64,000 bases of DNA from Chitinophagaceae bacterium (GCA_020847395.1 JADLCD010000041.1:1-64000); one strand, 5' to 3'; shown: positions 17,154 through 25,949, counted from the stretch's first letter. The notes: generated by a model from the sequence alone, not told the origin. Translations and numbers: made by a program.

Positions 17154-17810
17154 ATGCATCCCCCCATAAAACATATCATACACAATCAAACGCTATGGCT
17201 TTCCGGCCACAGGGCAATTTTTTGGGAGGAAGAAAAAGCGCTTATTCTTGCCGACCTTCATTTTGGAAAGACCGGGCATTTCAGGAAAGCCGGTATTGGT
17301 GTGCCTCAAACTGTTTACAAAGAAGATTTGCAACGATTAATTGCATTGATACAATTTTTTAAACCATTGCAGTTAATTGTTGTGGGCGATATGTTTCACA
17401 GCAAAGCAAATATTGAACATGAGTTGTTTGAAAAATGGCGGAATGATTTGTCTGCGATAGAAGTGCATCTTGTAAAAGGCAATCATGATATTTTGAATGA
17501 AAAATGGTATAGTAAAGCCTCTATAAAAGTACATAAAAGGCAATTGCCCATTAAGGATTTTGCTTTTTTACATGATGCTGCGGATATTGATATAGCCGAA
17601 CCTGGTAAATATTTTTTTTGCGGACATGTTCATCCGGGTATTCGTATTGGAGGTATTGCAAGGCAGGCCTTGCATTTTCCCTGTTTTCATTTTGAGGAAA
17701 AAAGTTGCACACTGCCAGCATTCAGCAAGTTCACTGGTATGATTAATGTACATCGAAATGCTGCTGATAAGATTTTTGCTATTGCCGAAGGGAAAGTTTT
17801 TGAAGTATAA
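17154..17810 (+). CDS. pdeM: Ligase-associated DNA damage response endonuclease PdeM
   Basis: 218 residues from the ATG at 17154. A longer frame exists from 17034, but its first 40 codons lie inside the inverted-repeat element, so the later start is chosen. Calcineurin-like metallophosphatase motifs are all present: LADLHFGKTGHF, VVGDMFHS, VKGNHD and CGHVHPG. PdeM usually sits with an ATP-dependent DNA ligase, an exonuclease and an Lhr-type helicase; here the helicase is 28 kb away (45689-48169) and no ligase is in the window. Confidence 0.88.
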   Translation: MHPPIKHIIHNQTLWLSGHRAIFWEEEKALILADLHFGKTGHFRKAGIGVPQTVYKEDLQRLIALIQFFKPLQLIVVGDMFHSKANIEHELFEKWRNDLSAIEVHLVKGNHDILNEKWYSKASIKVHKRQLPIKDFAFLHDAADIDIAEPGKYFFCGHVHPGIRIGGIARQALHFPCFHFEEKSCTLPAFSKFTGMINVHRNAADKIFAIAEGKVFEV

Positions 17811-17844
17811 CTTATTTCTTTTGAAAAGAATTCAGAATATTTCT

Positions 17845-18942
17845 TTAACCCGCCGTCTCCTCAATATTTTCATCTTCTGCATTCCTGATAACCACATCCG
17901 ACATGCGCTTCATGGGATTAGAACGGTTTTCAGCATATGCTGATTTTTTAGCGAGTATATCAATTGCAGTATATACCGCCTGTCTTAATGATGCTTCATC
18001 ACCACGGTTTTTACCGGCAATATCAAATGCAGTTCCATGATCAGGCGATGTTCTTACTACAGATAATCCGGCGGTATAATTAACGCCTTCTCCTTTAGCC
18101 AGCGATTTAAAAGGTATTAATCCCTGGTCGTGGTACATGGCTAAAACTGCATCAAATTTTTCATGACTGCCTCTTGCAAAAAATGCATCGGCGCTATAGG
18201 GACCAAAGGCTAAAATATTATTTTGCCTTGCTTCTTTTACCGCAGGCTTTATCTGTTCTTCTTCTTCTTTACCAATCAAACCTTCATCTCCTGCATGTGG
18301 ATTTAATCCCAGCACAGCAATTTTTGGCTTGTCTATACCGAAATCTTTCTGCATGCTTTCTTTCATCAGCACAAGCTTCTTCAAAATAGCCTGGCGTGTA
18401 ACGGCTGCCGCTACTTCTTTTACCGGAATATGTTCAGACAACAATCCTACTCTCATATTATCAGCACACATTAGCATTAATACATCATCAACCCCAAAAA
18501 AACTTTTTAAATAAGGCGTATGGCCACTGAATGAAAATTCAGGCGATTGCACATTTTTTTTATGAATAGGTGCTGTAACCAACCCGTTAATATTGCCGGC
18601 TTTTAAAGCCTGAACGGCAGTTTGTAAAGATTTTACAGCATACTTGCCACCCACATCTGTAAGCTGTCCGGGCGTAATATTTACTTCTTCTTCCCAGCAG
18701 TTATAAATATTAATCTGCTTGGGGTAAGGCCTCGCTATATCTTTGAGATTTTGAAAATTGAAATTTATTTCCGGTAAAGTTTTCCGGTAAAAATTAATCA
18801 CTTTATTTGATGCGAAAATTACCGGTGTGCAAATATCCAGTATGCGGGCATCGGAAAAGGTTTTTATGATTAGCTCAATGCCAATGCCGTTTACATCTCC
18901 GCACGTAATACCTATTACCGGTTTGTCATTTGTGTTTGACAT
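17845..18942 (-). CDS. pdxA: 4-hydroxythreonine-4-phosphate dehydrogenase
   Basis: 365 residues. PdxA oxidises 4-phosphohydroxy-threonine in the DXP-dependent pathway to pyridoxal 5-phosphate. Family signatures are ITCGDVNGIGIE, TAPIHKKN, FSGHTPYL, NPHAGDEG and AMYHDQGLIPFK, which include the metal-binding His residues. About 20 extra charged residues follow the usual C-terminus. It is divergent from rsmA across a 70 bp gap and convergent with pdeM across 34 bp. Confidence 0.95.
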   Translation of the reverse strand: MSNTNDKPVIGITCGDVNGIGIELIIKTFSDARILDICTPVIFASNKVINFYRKTLPEINFNFQNLKDIARPYPKQINIYNCWEEEVNITPGQLTDVGGKYAVKSLQTAVQALKAGNINGLVTAPIHKKNVQSPEFSFSGHTPYLKSFFGVDDVLMLMCADNMRVGLLSEHIPVKEVAAAVTRQAILKKLVLMKESMQKDFGIDKPKIAVLGLNPHAGDEGLIGKEEEEQIKPAVKEARQNNILAFGPYSADAFFARGSHEKFDAVLAMYHDQGLIPFKSLAKGEGVNYTAGLSVVRTSPDHGTAFDIAGKNRGDEASLRQAVYTAIDILAKKSAYAENRSNPMKRMSDVVIRNAEDENIEETAG

Positions 18943-19012
18943 AATTAAAAATTGAGCAGCGAATGTACACTTTTTAGCCTTTTATACACTATTTCGTACT
19001 TTTAAAGCCTCA

Positions 19013-19765
19013 ATGTATACGTTAAAAAAATCATTAGGGCAGCATTTTTTGCGGGATGAGAATATGGTATTGAAAATCATTGCTGAACTAAAAGAAAACT
19101 CCTTTACACAACTATTGGAAATTGGCCCTGGCGGAGGAGCGCTTACCAGGCATCTTATTAATATACCTGCTATTGATTTTAAAGCAGTTGAACTGGATCA
19201 TGAAAAAGTAACCTTTCTTGAAAATACTTATCCATTCCTGCAAGGAAAAATTATTCACAAGAGTATACTGGATATTGACAAACCATTTAACGGGAAATTT
19301 ACAGTAATAGGCAATTTTCCATACAATATATCTTCTCAAATACTTTTTAAAATACTGGATTGGAAAGATGATATTGAAGTGACAATTGGTATGTTTCAAA
19401 AAGAAGTGGCGCAACGTGTAGCGGCAAAACACGGCAATAAAACCTATGGCATATTAAGTGTGCTGATACAGGCTTTTTTTGATGTGGAATATTTGTTTGA
19501 AGTGCATGAAAACTGCTTTAACCCACCTCCCAAAGTTAAGAGTGCGGTGATAAAGCTTGTTCCAAGAAAAACGCGGCTGAATATTCCTGATGAAGCAAAA
19601 TTTTTCAGGTTGGTAAAAACTGCGTTTAACCAGCGCCGTAAAATGCTTCGCAATGCGGTAAAGGGTTTGTTTGATGAACAAACACTTGCGCAGCCTGTAT
19701 TTAATAAACGTGCCGAGCAGTTAAGTATAGAGGACTTCGTATCCTTACATCATTTAATGAATTAA
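19013..19765 (+). CDS. rsmA: 16S rRNA (adenine-1518/1519 N6)-dimethyltransferase
   Basis: 250 residues. It dimethylates A1518 and A1519 in helix 45 of 16S rRNA during 30S maturation. Begins LKKSLGQHFLRDENM; SAM-binding loop LEIGPGGGALT; catalytic NFPYNISSQILF (NxPY-type, here NFPY); C-terminal FNQRRKMLRNA. TACTTTTA at 18997-19004 is a one-mismatch -7 box 8 bases before the ATG. A divergent rsmA/pdxA pair is common in bacteria. Confidence 0.96.
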   Translation: MYTLKKSLGQHFLRDENMVLKIIAELKENSFTQLLEIGPGGGALTRHLINIPAIDFKAVELDHEKVTFLENTYPFLQGKIIHKSILDIDKPFNGKFTVIGNFPYNISSQILFKILDWKDDIEVTIGMFQKEVAQRVAAKHGNKTYGILSVLIQAFFDVEYLFEVHENCFNPPPKVKSAVIKLVPRKTRLNIPDEAKFFRLVKTAFNQRRKMLRNAVKGLFDEQTLAQPVFNKRAEQLSIEDFVSLHHLMN

Positions 19766-19793
19766 CAGAACAAAATGTACTCCTTAAACTTTT

Positions 19794-20717
19794 ATGAAGA
19801 AAGCAATTGTTACCGCTAAAGTGCATCAATACCTAATAGATACACTTGAGCAAAAAGAATATACTGTGGTATACAAGCCACAAATAACTTACAGCGAACT
19901 GGAAGAAGAGATTAGAGATGCTGAAGGGTTGATTGTTACCACCCGGCTTAAAATAGACCGTTCAATGCTCGAAAAAGCTCCTGCATTAAAATGGATTGGA
20001 AGGTTAGGCAGTGGTATGGAGTTGATTGATGTAGCTTATGCTGAAAGCAAAGGCATTCAGTGTGAGAGCAGTCCTGAAGGAAACAGGAATGCGGTGGGAG
20101 AACAGACCCTTGGAGTATTGCTTTGCCTGATGAATAAAATATGCTCCAGCAGCAGGGAAGTGGCAGAAGGTAAATGGATAAGAGATGCAAACCGCGGCAC
20201 TGAACTAACAGGACGAACAGTAGGTATTATTGGTTTTGGAAATGCGGGTGGCGCTTTTGCCAGGTTGTTATCTTCTTTTGATGTGGAGATACTGGCGTAT
20301 GATAAATACAAATTTGGATTTGCAGGAGGCAGGATACATGAGGCTGCTCCCGGGCAGATAGCCCGTTATGCGGATGTTATCAGTATGCATGTGCCACTTA
20401 CGGATGAAACTTTTCATATGGCAAATGATGCCTTCTTTAATGCGCTGGAAAACAAACCATTTTTTTTAAATGCATGCCGCGGCAAGGTGCATGATACGGC
20501 AGCCGTGATAAATGCGTTGAAAAATGGAAAGATAGCAGGAGCGGGGCTGGATGTGCTGGAGAACGAAAAGCTTGATACTTATACTGCTACGGAAAAAGAA
20601 CAGATTGAATGGCTTACCTCGCAGCCCAATGTTATTATTACGCCGCATATTGCCGGCTATAGTCATGAGGCTTTTTTTAAAATGGCTAAAGTGGTATTAG
20701 ATAAGCTTCATTTATAA
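19794..20717 (+). CDS. D-isomer-specific 2-hydroxyacid dehydrogenase
   Basis: 307 residues, starting 28 bp after rsmA. NAD-binding loop [16 protein letters not shown]; catalytic Arg in NACRGKVHD, Glu in GLDVLENEK and His in [11 protein letters not shown]. It resembles phosphoglycerate dehydrogenase without the regulatory ACT domain. Whether it is the serine-pathway SerA or another 2-hydroxyacid enzyme cannot be told from the sequence. The hairpin at 20727-20747 ends the transcript. Confidence 0.86.
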   Translation: MKKAIVTAKVHQYLIDTLEQKEYTVVYKPQITYSELEEEIRDAEGLIVTTRLKIDRSMLEKAPALKWIGRLGSGMELIDVAYAESKGIQCESSPEGNRNAVGEQTLGVLLCLMNKICSSSREVAEGKWIRDANRGTELTGRTVGIIGFGNAGGAFARLLSSFDVEILAYDKYKFGFAGGRIHEAAPGQIARYADVISMHVPLTDETFHMANDAFFNALENKPFFLNACRGKVHDTAAVINALKNGKIAGAGLDVLENEKLDTYTATEKEQIEWLTSQPNVIITPHIAGYSHEAFFKMAKVVLDKLHL

Positions 20718-20726
20718 AAGCTTAAG

Positions 20727-20747
20727 TGTTGCTTTCGCAACATTTTA
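20727..20747 (+). terminator. Terminator behind the 2-hydroxyacid dehydrogenase
   Basis: TGTTGC (20727-20732), loop TTTC, GCAACA (20737-20742), then TTTTA. A short but well-formed intrinsic terminator. Confidence 0.65.
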
Positions 20748-20759
20748 TAGCCTAATAGC

Positions 20760-20788
20760 TTGTTTCTTTCAAAATTTTATTACTTTTG
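20760..20788 (+). promoter_or_regulatory. greA promoter
   Basis: TACTTTTG at 20781-20788 is an exact TAnnTTTG; a TTG at 20760-20762 lies 18 bases upstream, near the -33 position. The predicted transcript starts at about 20795, leaving a leader of about 80 bases before greA. Confidence 0.65.
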
Positions 20789-20804
20789 TCGTCACACTTA
20801 AATG

Positions 20805-20850
20805 CAACGCTTCGGGTTGAAAACCTGGAGCGTTGTTATTTTTTACTTTT
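20805..20850 (+). terminator. Terminator-like hairpin in the greA leader
   Basis: CAACGCT (20805-20811) pairs with AGCGTTG (20829-20835), with an inner GGTT/AACC pairing, followed by TTATTTTTTACTTTT. It lies between the greA promoter and the greA start at 20874, so it can end transcripts early and yield an RNA of about 45-50 bases. Confidence 0.7.
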
Positions 20851-20873
20851 TTATAACCAAAAAGAAGTCAGCC

Positions 20874-21347
20874 ATGAGCGAAGTAATGTACGTTACCCAG
20901 GAGACTTTGGAGCAATTGAAGGCCGAGTTACAAAAGATGAAAGGCGTTGACAGGCCTGCTGCTTCCAGGGCGATTGCTGAAGCCCGCGAGAAGGGCGATT
21001 TAAAAGAAAATGCGGAATATGATGCAGCTAAAGAGGCGCAGGGAATGCTTGAAGCAAGAATTGCTAAACTTGAAGGCGATTTAGCCAATGTTCGTATTCT
21101 TGAAATTGATAGCATTGATACCAGCAAGGTTAGTATACTTACTAAAGTAACCTTAACGAATTTAAATACTAAAAAGAAGGTTACTTACCAGATTGTTTCT
21201 GAAAAAGAAGCAGACCTTAAATCAGGAAAAATTTCTGTTACTTCTCCTATAGGCCAGGGTATTTTGGGTAAGCAAATTGGTGATGTTGCTGAAGTTAAAG
21301 CGCCTGCAGGATTACTTAAATTTAAAATTGAAGATATAGGGGTATAA
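20874..21347 (+). CDS. greA: Transcription elongation factor GreA
   Basis: 157 residues from the ATG at 20874, the usual GreA length. A longer frame from 20802 runs through the leader hairpin and is rejected. The coiled-coil domain (1-78) carries EAREKGDLKENAEYDAAKE, with the acidic tip that reaches the RNA polymerase active site to cleave backtracked RNA. The C-terminal domain holds SPIGQGILGKQIGDVAEVKAP. Leader hairpin and promoter suggest self-regulation by premature termination. A terminator follows at 21372. Confidence 0.96.
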   Translation: MSEVMYVTQETLEQLKAELQKMKGVDRPAASRAIAEAREKGDLKENAEYDAAKEAQGMLEARIAKLEGDLANVRILEIDSIDTSKVSILTKVTLTNLNTKKKVTYQIVSEKEADLKSGKISVTSPIGQGILGKQIGDVAEVKAPAGLLKFKIEDIGV

Positions 21348-21371
21348 ATATGGCTAACAAAATTTACGCGG

Positions 21372-21398
21372 GGCGGCTGAATAGCCGCCTTTTCTTTT
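21372..21398 (+). terminator. greA terminator
   Basis: GGCGGCT (21372-21378) pairs with AGCCGCC (21383-21389) around GAAT, followed by TTTTCTTTT. Strong intrinsic terminator. Confidence 0.9.
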
Positions 21399-21423
21399 GC
21401 TGTATTATTGCCACCGTTTTAGC

Positions 21424-21431
21424 TATTTTTG
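21424..21431 (+). promoter_or_regulatory. -7 element directly before the HIT gene
   Basis: TATTTTTG is an exact TAnnTTTG only 4 bases before the ATG at 21436. Transcription from it would begin at or within a few bases of the start codon, so the mRNA could be leaderless. Confidence 0.5.
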
Positions 21432-21435
21432 TTTC

Positions 21436-21828
21436 ATGACTATATTTTCAAAAATAATTGCAGGAGAAATTCCTTCTTACAAAATAGCAGAAAATGATAA
21501 GTGTTATGCCTTTCTTGATATATTTCCAATGGTGAAAGGGCATACATTGGTGATCCCTAAAATAGAAGTTGATAATTTATTTGACCTGCCAGCGGATTAT
21601 CTGGCAGAATTAATATTGTTTGCCCAACCTATAGCAAAAGCTATTGAAAAATCATTTGATTGCAATCGTTGCGGCATAAGTGCGGTTGGTTTGGAAGTGC
21701 CACATGCGCATATTCATCTAATTCCTATCAACAGCGCAGATGATTTAAACTTTACAAGAGCAAAACTCAAATTAACACCGGAGCAATTAAAAGATGCGCA
21801 GAAAAAAATTATATCAAACCTCAGATAA
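21436..21828 (+). CDS. HIT family nucleotide hydrolase
   Basis: 130 residues from the ATG at 21436, which begins the typical MTIFSKIIAGEIPSYKIAEN; an upstream in-frame start at 21397 lies inside the greA terminator and is rejected. The histidine triad is in VPHAHIHLIPI. HIT proteins hydrolyse nucleoside phosphoramidates or dinucleotides; the HINT/Fhit-like substrate is not known here. Cytoplasmic. Single gene, followed by the gene-free repeat region. Confidence 0.92.
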   Translation: MTIFSKIIAGEIPSYKIAENDKCYAFLDIFPMVKGHTLVIPKIEVDNLFDLPADYLAELILFAQPIAKAIEKSFDCNRCGISAVGLEVPHAHIHLIPINSADDLNFTRAKLKLTPEQLKDAQKKIISNLR

Positions 21829-22597
21829 AAGTAGTAAGTGGTAAGTGGTAAGAAATGAAACAGGTAGTGGTGTCATGGTGAATGCTGAAATCTGCAACCT
21901 GTTTAAGCGTGCATTTCAATTTTTCGTACTTAAAAAATATGCTTTTGCATCAGACAGACCCTCCTTGGGTCGGGGGGAATTATGCTGAACTATAGTACAA
22001 TTGTTGAACATTTATCCTAATGCTGAACATGGTACTATAGTTTGTTACCCCGGGTACCAAACCTGTTGTCAGGAAAAATATAAAGATGACATTTAAGTAG
22101 CTTGCTCTAAAAGCATTATCCTTAAGGGGTGAAAGAAACAATCTCTTATAAGTTTTTGAAAGAGGAGATTGCTTCTTCCGCCGCAACACACCGCAACACA
22201 CATCTAACTAAATATAACCTGCTGGCGGGATCGCAATGACGTGCCAGAGTGATTATTTATTACTACCGGTACTAACACACAAAGCATATATTTCATCAAG
22301 CTCTCGCCCGTCTTTGCGATCCCGCCCTAAAGAAGATTTTAATTGAATGAATATTAAGGCGGGAGAAGCAATCCCAGTCTTACATCCAACGAGATTGCTT
22401 AAAGTAATTTACTAACTTTTAAATTTTTTAATTCAAACACAAAAACTTCCCGGTCGCAGTTGATTGCAATATGGCAAGGTCATGGTTAAAAAATAAAGAC
22501 CTGATTTTCAATTTATCTGTAATGATGTCATTATAATCCCGCCTCAAGCGGGAAGGGGTCTGTGCCTGATTACCAGTTACAGATGAACAAAGATAAA
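21829..22597. repeat. Gene-free repeat-rich region between HIT gene and ruvC
   Basis: 769 bases without a convincing gene. It contains GTAAGTG x2-3 (21834-21852); an 11 bp perfect inverted repeat AACTATAGTAC/GTACTATAGTT (21988-21998, 22032-22042); CCGCAACACA twice in tandem (22181-22200); GGCGGGATCGCAATGACG (22224-22241) with its inverted copy at 22309-22326 (17 of 18 matching); GAGATTGCTTCTTCCGCC (22165-22182) with its inverted copy GGCGGGAGAAGCAATCCC (22358-22375); and a hairpin TCCCGC/GCGGGA at 22537-22553. Looks like a cluster of REP-like elements. Confidence 0.72.
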
Positions 22598-23272
22598 TCA
22601 TACGACAACCCTGCAACAATCCTGAACGAGCCAAAAATTGAAATCCACTTTCTGTTTAACGACCTCTTCTTTCCCTGAAACCCTACCGGGATTATGATGT
22701 ACAAATTGCTCCCAGCTTATTTTTTTTGTTTTCTTCACAGGAGAAGATTTCTTTTTGAAAGGAGAACTTAACTGGAAGTGGTGACATATAGCTACTGCCA
22801 GTGCATCTGAAGCATCAAAATATTTAGGTGTATCATTAATATTTGCAATCCGCTGAAGCATTTCCCAAACCTGGTTTTTATCTGCATTACCATTGCCTGT
22901 AATAGATTGCTTAATCTTCCTTGGCGAATATTCTGTAACCGGTATATTACTTTGCATGGCTACGGCAATAGCTACGCCCTGGGCACGGCCAAGTTTCAGC
23001 ATACTTTGCACGTTCTTCCCGAAAAAAGGCGCTTCAATAGCAAACTGGTGTGGCCGATATTTACCAATCAAAGCCTGCACCTGCCGGTGAATGATAGACA
23101 GTCTTTCATAATTATCTTTTTTTGCCGACAGTTTAACCACATCCATTTCCAATAATTCAATCTTTGATGCGTTTACACAAATAACCCCATATCCCATTAC
23201 GAGTGTTCCGGGGTCAATACCTAAAATTATCTGACTGTTTTGCAAAAGTTGGTTTTTAAATGAAGGTTGCAA
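22598..23272 (-). CDS. ruvC: Crossover junction endodeoxyribonuclease RuvC
   Basis: 224 residues if started at the TTG at 23270-23272. RuvC resolves Holliday junctions after RuvAB migration. The four acidic catalytic residues are visible in ILGIDPGT, AIEAPFFGKN and FDASDALAVAICHH. Residues after ~175 form an unusual Lys-rich tail (KKKSSPVKKTKK), making it longer than the usual ~160-190. The TTG start overlaps the divergent membrane-protein gene by 13 bp; a second in-frame TTG at 23243-23245 would avoid this and is equally possible, since the conserved part begins at residue ~15. Confidence 0.92.
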   Translation of the reverse strand: MQPSFKNQLLQNSQIILGIDPGTLVMGYGVICVNASKIELLEMDVVKLSAKKDNYERLSIIHRQVQALIGKYRPHQFAIEAPFFGKNVQSMLKLGRAQGVAIAVAMQSNIPVTEYSPRKIKQSITGNGNADKNQVWEMLQRIANINDTPKYFDASDALAVAICHHFQLSSPFKKKSSPVKKTKKISWEQFVHHNPGRVSGKEEVVKQKVDFNFWLVQDCCRVVV

Positions 23273-24255
23273 ACAAAAATATCAAAATTTTCCTCAATGC
23301 CGTATTGGGTCCCGTATTGTTTCTTTGGATTGTATATTCCGTTTATAAACAGGTAGTCCATCAACCTGATTTGCTGTTATCTGTTCAATATGTAAAACAG
23401 GCGCTGTTTGGTCCGCTTGCCTGGAAATTATACCTCGTGCTTTTTCTTATGCTGATTAACTGGATGATTGAGGCACGAAAATGGCAGGTACTGATGATGC
23501 CATTGCAATGCATGTCTTTAAGCACGTCTATTAAAAGTGTGCTGGCAGGTGTTTCATTAGGATTATGCACACCAAACAGGGTTGGTGAATATGGAGGACG
23601 CATGATATACATATATGAAGAGGTGAGATTAAAATCTGTTTCAATGTCTTTACTGGGCAACATCAGCCAGCTCATTATAACATTGCTGCTGGGGTGTGCG
23701 GGATTATTTATTCAGAAAGAAATTATTTACATAGCCTGCGCCGGTTACCATATATCCTATAACTGGTTTATTGCCTTTTGCTGGATGGCTGTTGCGGTAA
23801 CAATATTGGTGATTATATTTTATTTTAAAATCGGCTGGATTGTAAATATTATTATTCCCATGCGCTTTATTAATAAATGGCTTACAAAAATGAATGGTTT
23901 GCAAAGTGTGAGTGTTACAATTTTGTTAAGAGTATTGGCTTTATCTGCTGTAAGATATATAGTATTCGTCTGTCAGTATATATTGATGCTTCAACTGATG
24001 CATGTTGACCTTAATATAACAGATGCATTCTGGTTGATAACTGTATTATATCTTATATTAGCAGTTATTCCAAGCGTAACTTTGCTTGAGTTGGGAATGA
24101 GAGGAATGATTGCTGTATTATTATTTGAAGGATTCAGTGAAAATACATTGGGTATATATGCAGCGTCGGCTGGAATATGGTTTATCAATCTTATTATACC
24201 TGCTGTTGCAGGAGGTTTATTAATACCAGGATTAAAACTTTTTAACAGGCCATGA
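23260..24255 (+). CDS. Flippase-like membrane protein (LPG synthase TM/UPF0104 family)
   Basis: 331 residues with about eight hydrophobic helices. The segment VSLGLCTPNRVGEYGGRMIY is the signature of the lysylphosphatidylglycerol-synthase transmembrane (YbhN/AglD-like) family. There is no C-terminal synthetase domain, so it is a lipid or lipid-linked-sugar transporter-like member rather than MprF. Its stop overlaps the next start (ATGA), so it is translationally coupled to the DUF3108 gene. Confidence 0.82.
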   Translation: MKVANKNIKIFLNAVLGPVLFLWIVYSVYKQVVHQPDLLLSVQYVKQALFGPLAWKLYLVLFLMLINWMIEARKWQVLMMPLQCMSLSTSIKSVLAGVSLGLCTPNRVGEYGGRMIYIYEEVRLKSVSMSLLGNISQLIITLLLGCAGLFIQKEIIYIACAGYHISYNWFIAFCWMAVAVTILVIIFYFKIGWIVNIIIPMRFINKWLTKMNGLQSVSVTILLRVLALSAVRYIVFVCQYILMLQLMHVDLNITDAFWLITVLYLILAVIPSVTLLELGMRGMIAVLLFEGFSENTLGIYAASAGIWFINLIIPAVAGGLLIPGLKLFNRP

Positions 24256-25046
24256 GGCGAAAATTATTAATATCATTTTTATTAATTACTGCCAGCATTC
24301 GCCTGAATGCCGGTGCGGATTTTTGTGGTATAAGGAATACCTGTTTCTCATCAGGAGAAAAAATAATTTTGAAAGTATATTATAACGCGCTGGGAATATA
24401 TGTGGATGCCGGCACCGCAACATTTACTACAACACTGGAAAGTTATAATGGTAAACCGGTTTATCATGCGGTGGGTGAAGGTTTTTCAAACAGTTCCTAT
24501 GATTGGATATTTAAGGTAAGAGATAAATACGAAACGTATATGGATACTGCTACGCTTAAGCCTTACCGGTTTATCAGGAATGTGGAAGAAGGAAAATATA
24601 AGAAACATGAAAATGCCAGCTTTAATCACGAAGCAAACAGTGTTGTAACAACCAAAGGTGTTTTTAAAACGCCGGATTGCGTGCAGGATGTAATAAGTGC
24701 GGTGTATTATGCGCGTAATATCAATTTCGATAGTTATGCAGTGAACGATAAAATAAATATTAATATGTTTCTTGATGACGAAATTCATAATATTTATGTT
24801 CGGTATATGGGTAAAGAAACCATCAGGACACGCTATGGAAAATTTCGCGCAATAAAATTCAAGCCTTTACTTATTAAGGGAAGTATGTTTGAAGGCGGCG
24901 AAAAAATGACCGTATGGGTGAGTGATGATGCCAACCATTTGCCACTGCGTATAGAAAGTGAAATTGTAGTTGGCAGTGTAAAAGTGGATATGATGGGCTA
25001 CCGCAATTTGAGATACCCGTTAAGTTCGTTGATAAAGTTTAGGTAA
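24252..25046 (+). CDS. DUF3108 family exported protein
   Basis: 264 residues. Signal peptide ~1-21 (LLISFLLITASIRLNAGA). The beta-rich body contains GEKIILKVYYNALGIYVDAG near the start, YDWIFKVRDKYETYMD and the later KMTVWVSDDANHLPLRIES, which is typical of DUF3108 envelope proteins. It overlaps the flippase-like gene by 4 bp. The pairing suggests a shared envelope role, but no function is established. Confidence 0.8.
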   Translation: MRRKLLISFLLITASIRLNAGADFCGIRNTCFSSGEKIILKVYYNALGIYVDAGTATFTTTLESYNGKPVYHAVGEGFSNSSYDWIFKVRDKYETYMDTATLKPYRFIRNVEEGKYKKHENASFNHEANSVVTTKGVFKTPDCVQDVISAVYYARNINFDSYAVNDKININMFLDDEIHNIYVRYMGKETIRTRYGKFRAIKFKPLLIKGSMFEGGEKMTVWVSDDANHLPLRIESEIVVGSVKVDMMGYRNLRYPLSSLIKFR

Positions 25047-25050
25047 GGTT

Positions 25051-25122
25051 ATTTGAGATTTGAGATTGAGCGTAACTCAATATTCCTGATGAATGTTAGG
25101 TACATAATTTCAAATCTCAAAT
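25051..25122. repeat. Word-repeat inverted element (ATTTGAGATTTGAG) between convergent genes
   Basis: ATTTGAGATTTGAGATT (25051-25067) pairs with AATTTCAAATCTCAAAT (25106-25122) at 16 of 17 positions; further AATTTCAAA words follow to 25135. It lies exactly between two convergent stops and may serve as a two-way terminator. A relative is at 51523-51635. Confidence 0.72.
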
Positions 25123-25138
25123 TTCAAATTTCAAATAT

Positions 25139-25933
25139 TCATTTCTTATGTTCCTCAAGATCCAGTATTTCCACAAGCCTGAAATCAATTTCCTGTCCTT
25201 CACTTTGTAAAGCAATAAATCCTGACTTCAAAAGCTTGCCGTCAATTTTTATTTTAGGATCGTAGCGGTTAGCTACGCCGCCGCCGATCTGTGGTTTGGA
25301 ATATTGAAGCACCGTATCGCCATTAATAATATGAGTGATGAGAGAATCGCCTAATACTATCGCTTCCGCTCTTACCCATTGATCGCCATCGTATGTTTTT
25401 GAAGTGGATTCTATACAATGCCTCGGATCAATTCTTCCCTGGTATACCACATCTGTTCCTGGCGAACACATGTTACCAGTAGGGCGTGGATTACCATCTC
25501 CCAATCCACCTAAAAGTTGTAGCTCTATGGATATAGGCCAATCCTGTTCCTTAGGCATGGTGCGGGGATCCTGTGAGTGCAGCATTACGCCACTGTTCTT
25601 TATTGTATATTCAGGTGCATCTTTTCTCCATATGCCTGTAAACCTATACTCCACCACAAGGTGATAATAGGAATAAGGCGTTTTAAAATAAAGATGCCCG
25701 AATTGTTCATTAAACTTATCATATTGATCGTAACGCACTTTAATCATTCCATCTTCCACACGAAATGTATTGCCATAATTTTCGCCCACTTCGTGGTGAT
25801 GGATTTTTACAATCCAGTCATTAATATCTTTTCCATTGAATAATGGTATCCAGTCTGCTTTGTTGGCACCTGTTTGTGAAAAACCGTGCAAACCTAAAAA
25901 CGAAACGCAACAACAAATGATTAGCTTTTTCAT
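25139..25933 (-). CDS. DUF1080 (3-keto-disaccharide hydrolase-like) secreted protein
   Basis: 264 residues from the ATG at 25931-25933, which opens a clear signal peptide (KKLIICCCVSFLGLHGFSQ); an upstream in-frame start would overlap the preceding gene and add a non-signal leader. DUF1080 hallmarks are DWIPLFNGKDINDWIVK, a jelly-roll pattern, NSGVMLHSQDP and WVRAEAIVLGDSLITHIING. The family includes 3-keto-glycoside hydrolases; the natural substrate here is unknown. It follows the D-aminoacylase gene by 16 bp. Confidence 0.85.
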   Translation of the reverse strand: MKKLIICCCVSFLGLHGFSQTGANKADWIPLFNGKDINDWIVKIHHHEVGENYGNTFRVEDGMIKVRYDQYDKFNEQFGHLYFKTPYSYYHLVVEYRFTGIWRKDAPEYTIKNSGVMLHSQDPRTMPKEQDWPISIELQLLGGLGDGNPRPTGNMCSPGTDVVYQGRIDPRHCIESTSKTYDGDQWVRAEAIVLGDSLITHIINGDTVLQYSKPQIGGGVANRYDPKIKIDGKLLKSGFIALQSEGQEIDFRLVEILDLEEHKK

Positions 25934-25949
25934 ATTGATAAAATATCTT

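Noticed and set aside
20802-20873. Longer GreA start at 20802
   Set aside because: The extra 24 codons read through the leader hairpin and the T-run, and GreA proteins begin at the MSEVMYVTQETL segment.
22181-22375. CRISPR array in the repeat island
   Set aside because: The repeats are inverted pairs and one short tandem duplication, not evenly spaced direct repeats with unique spacers, and no cas gene is present.
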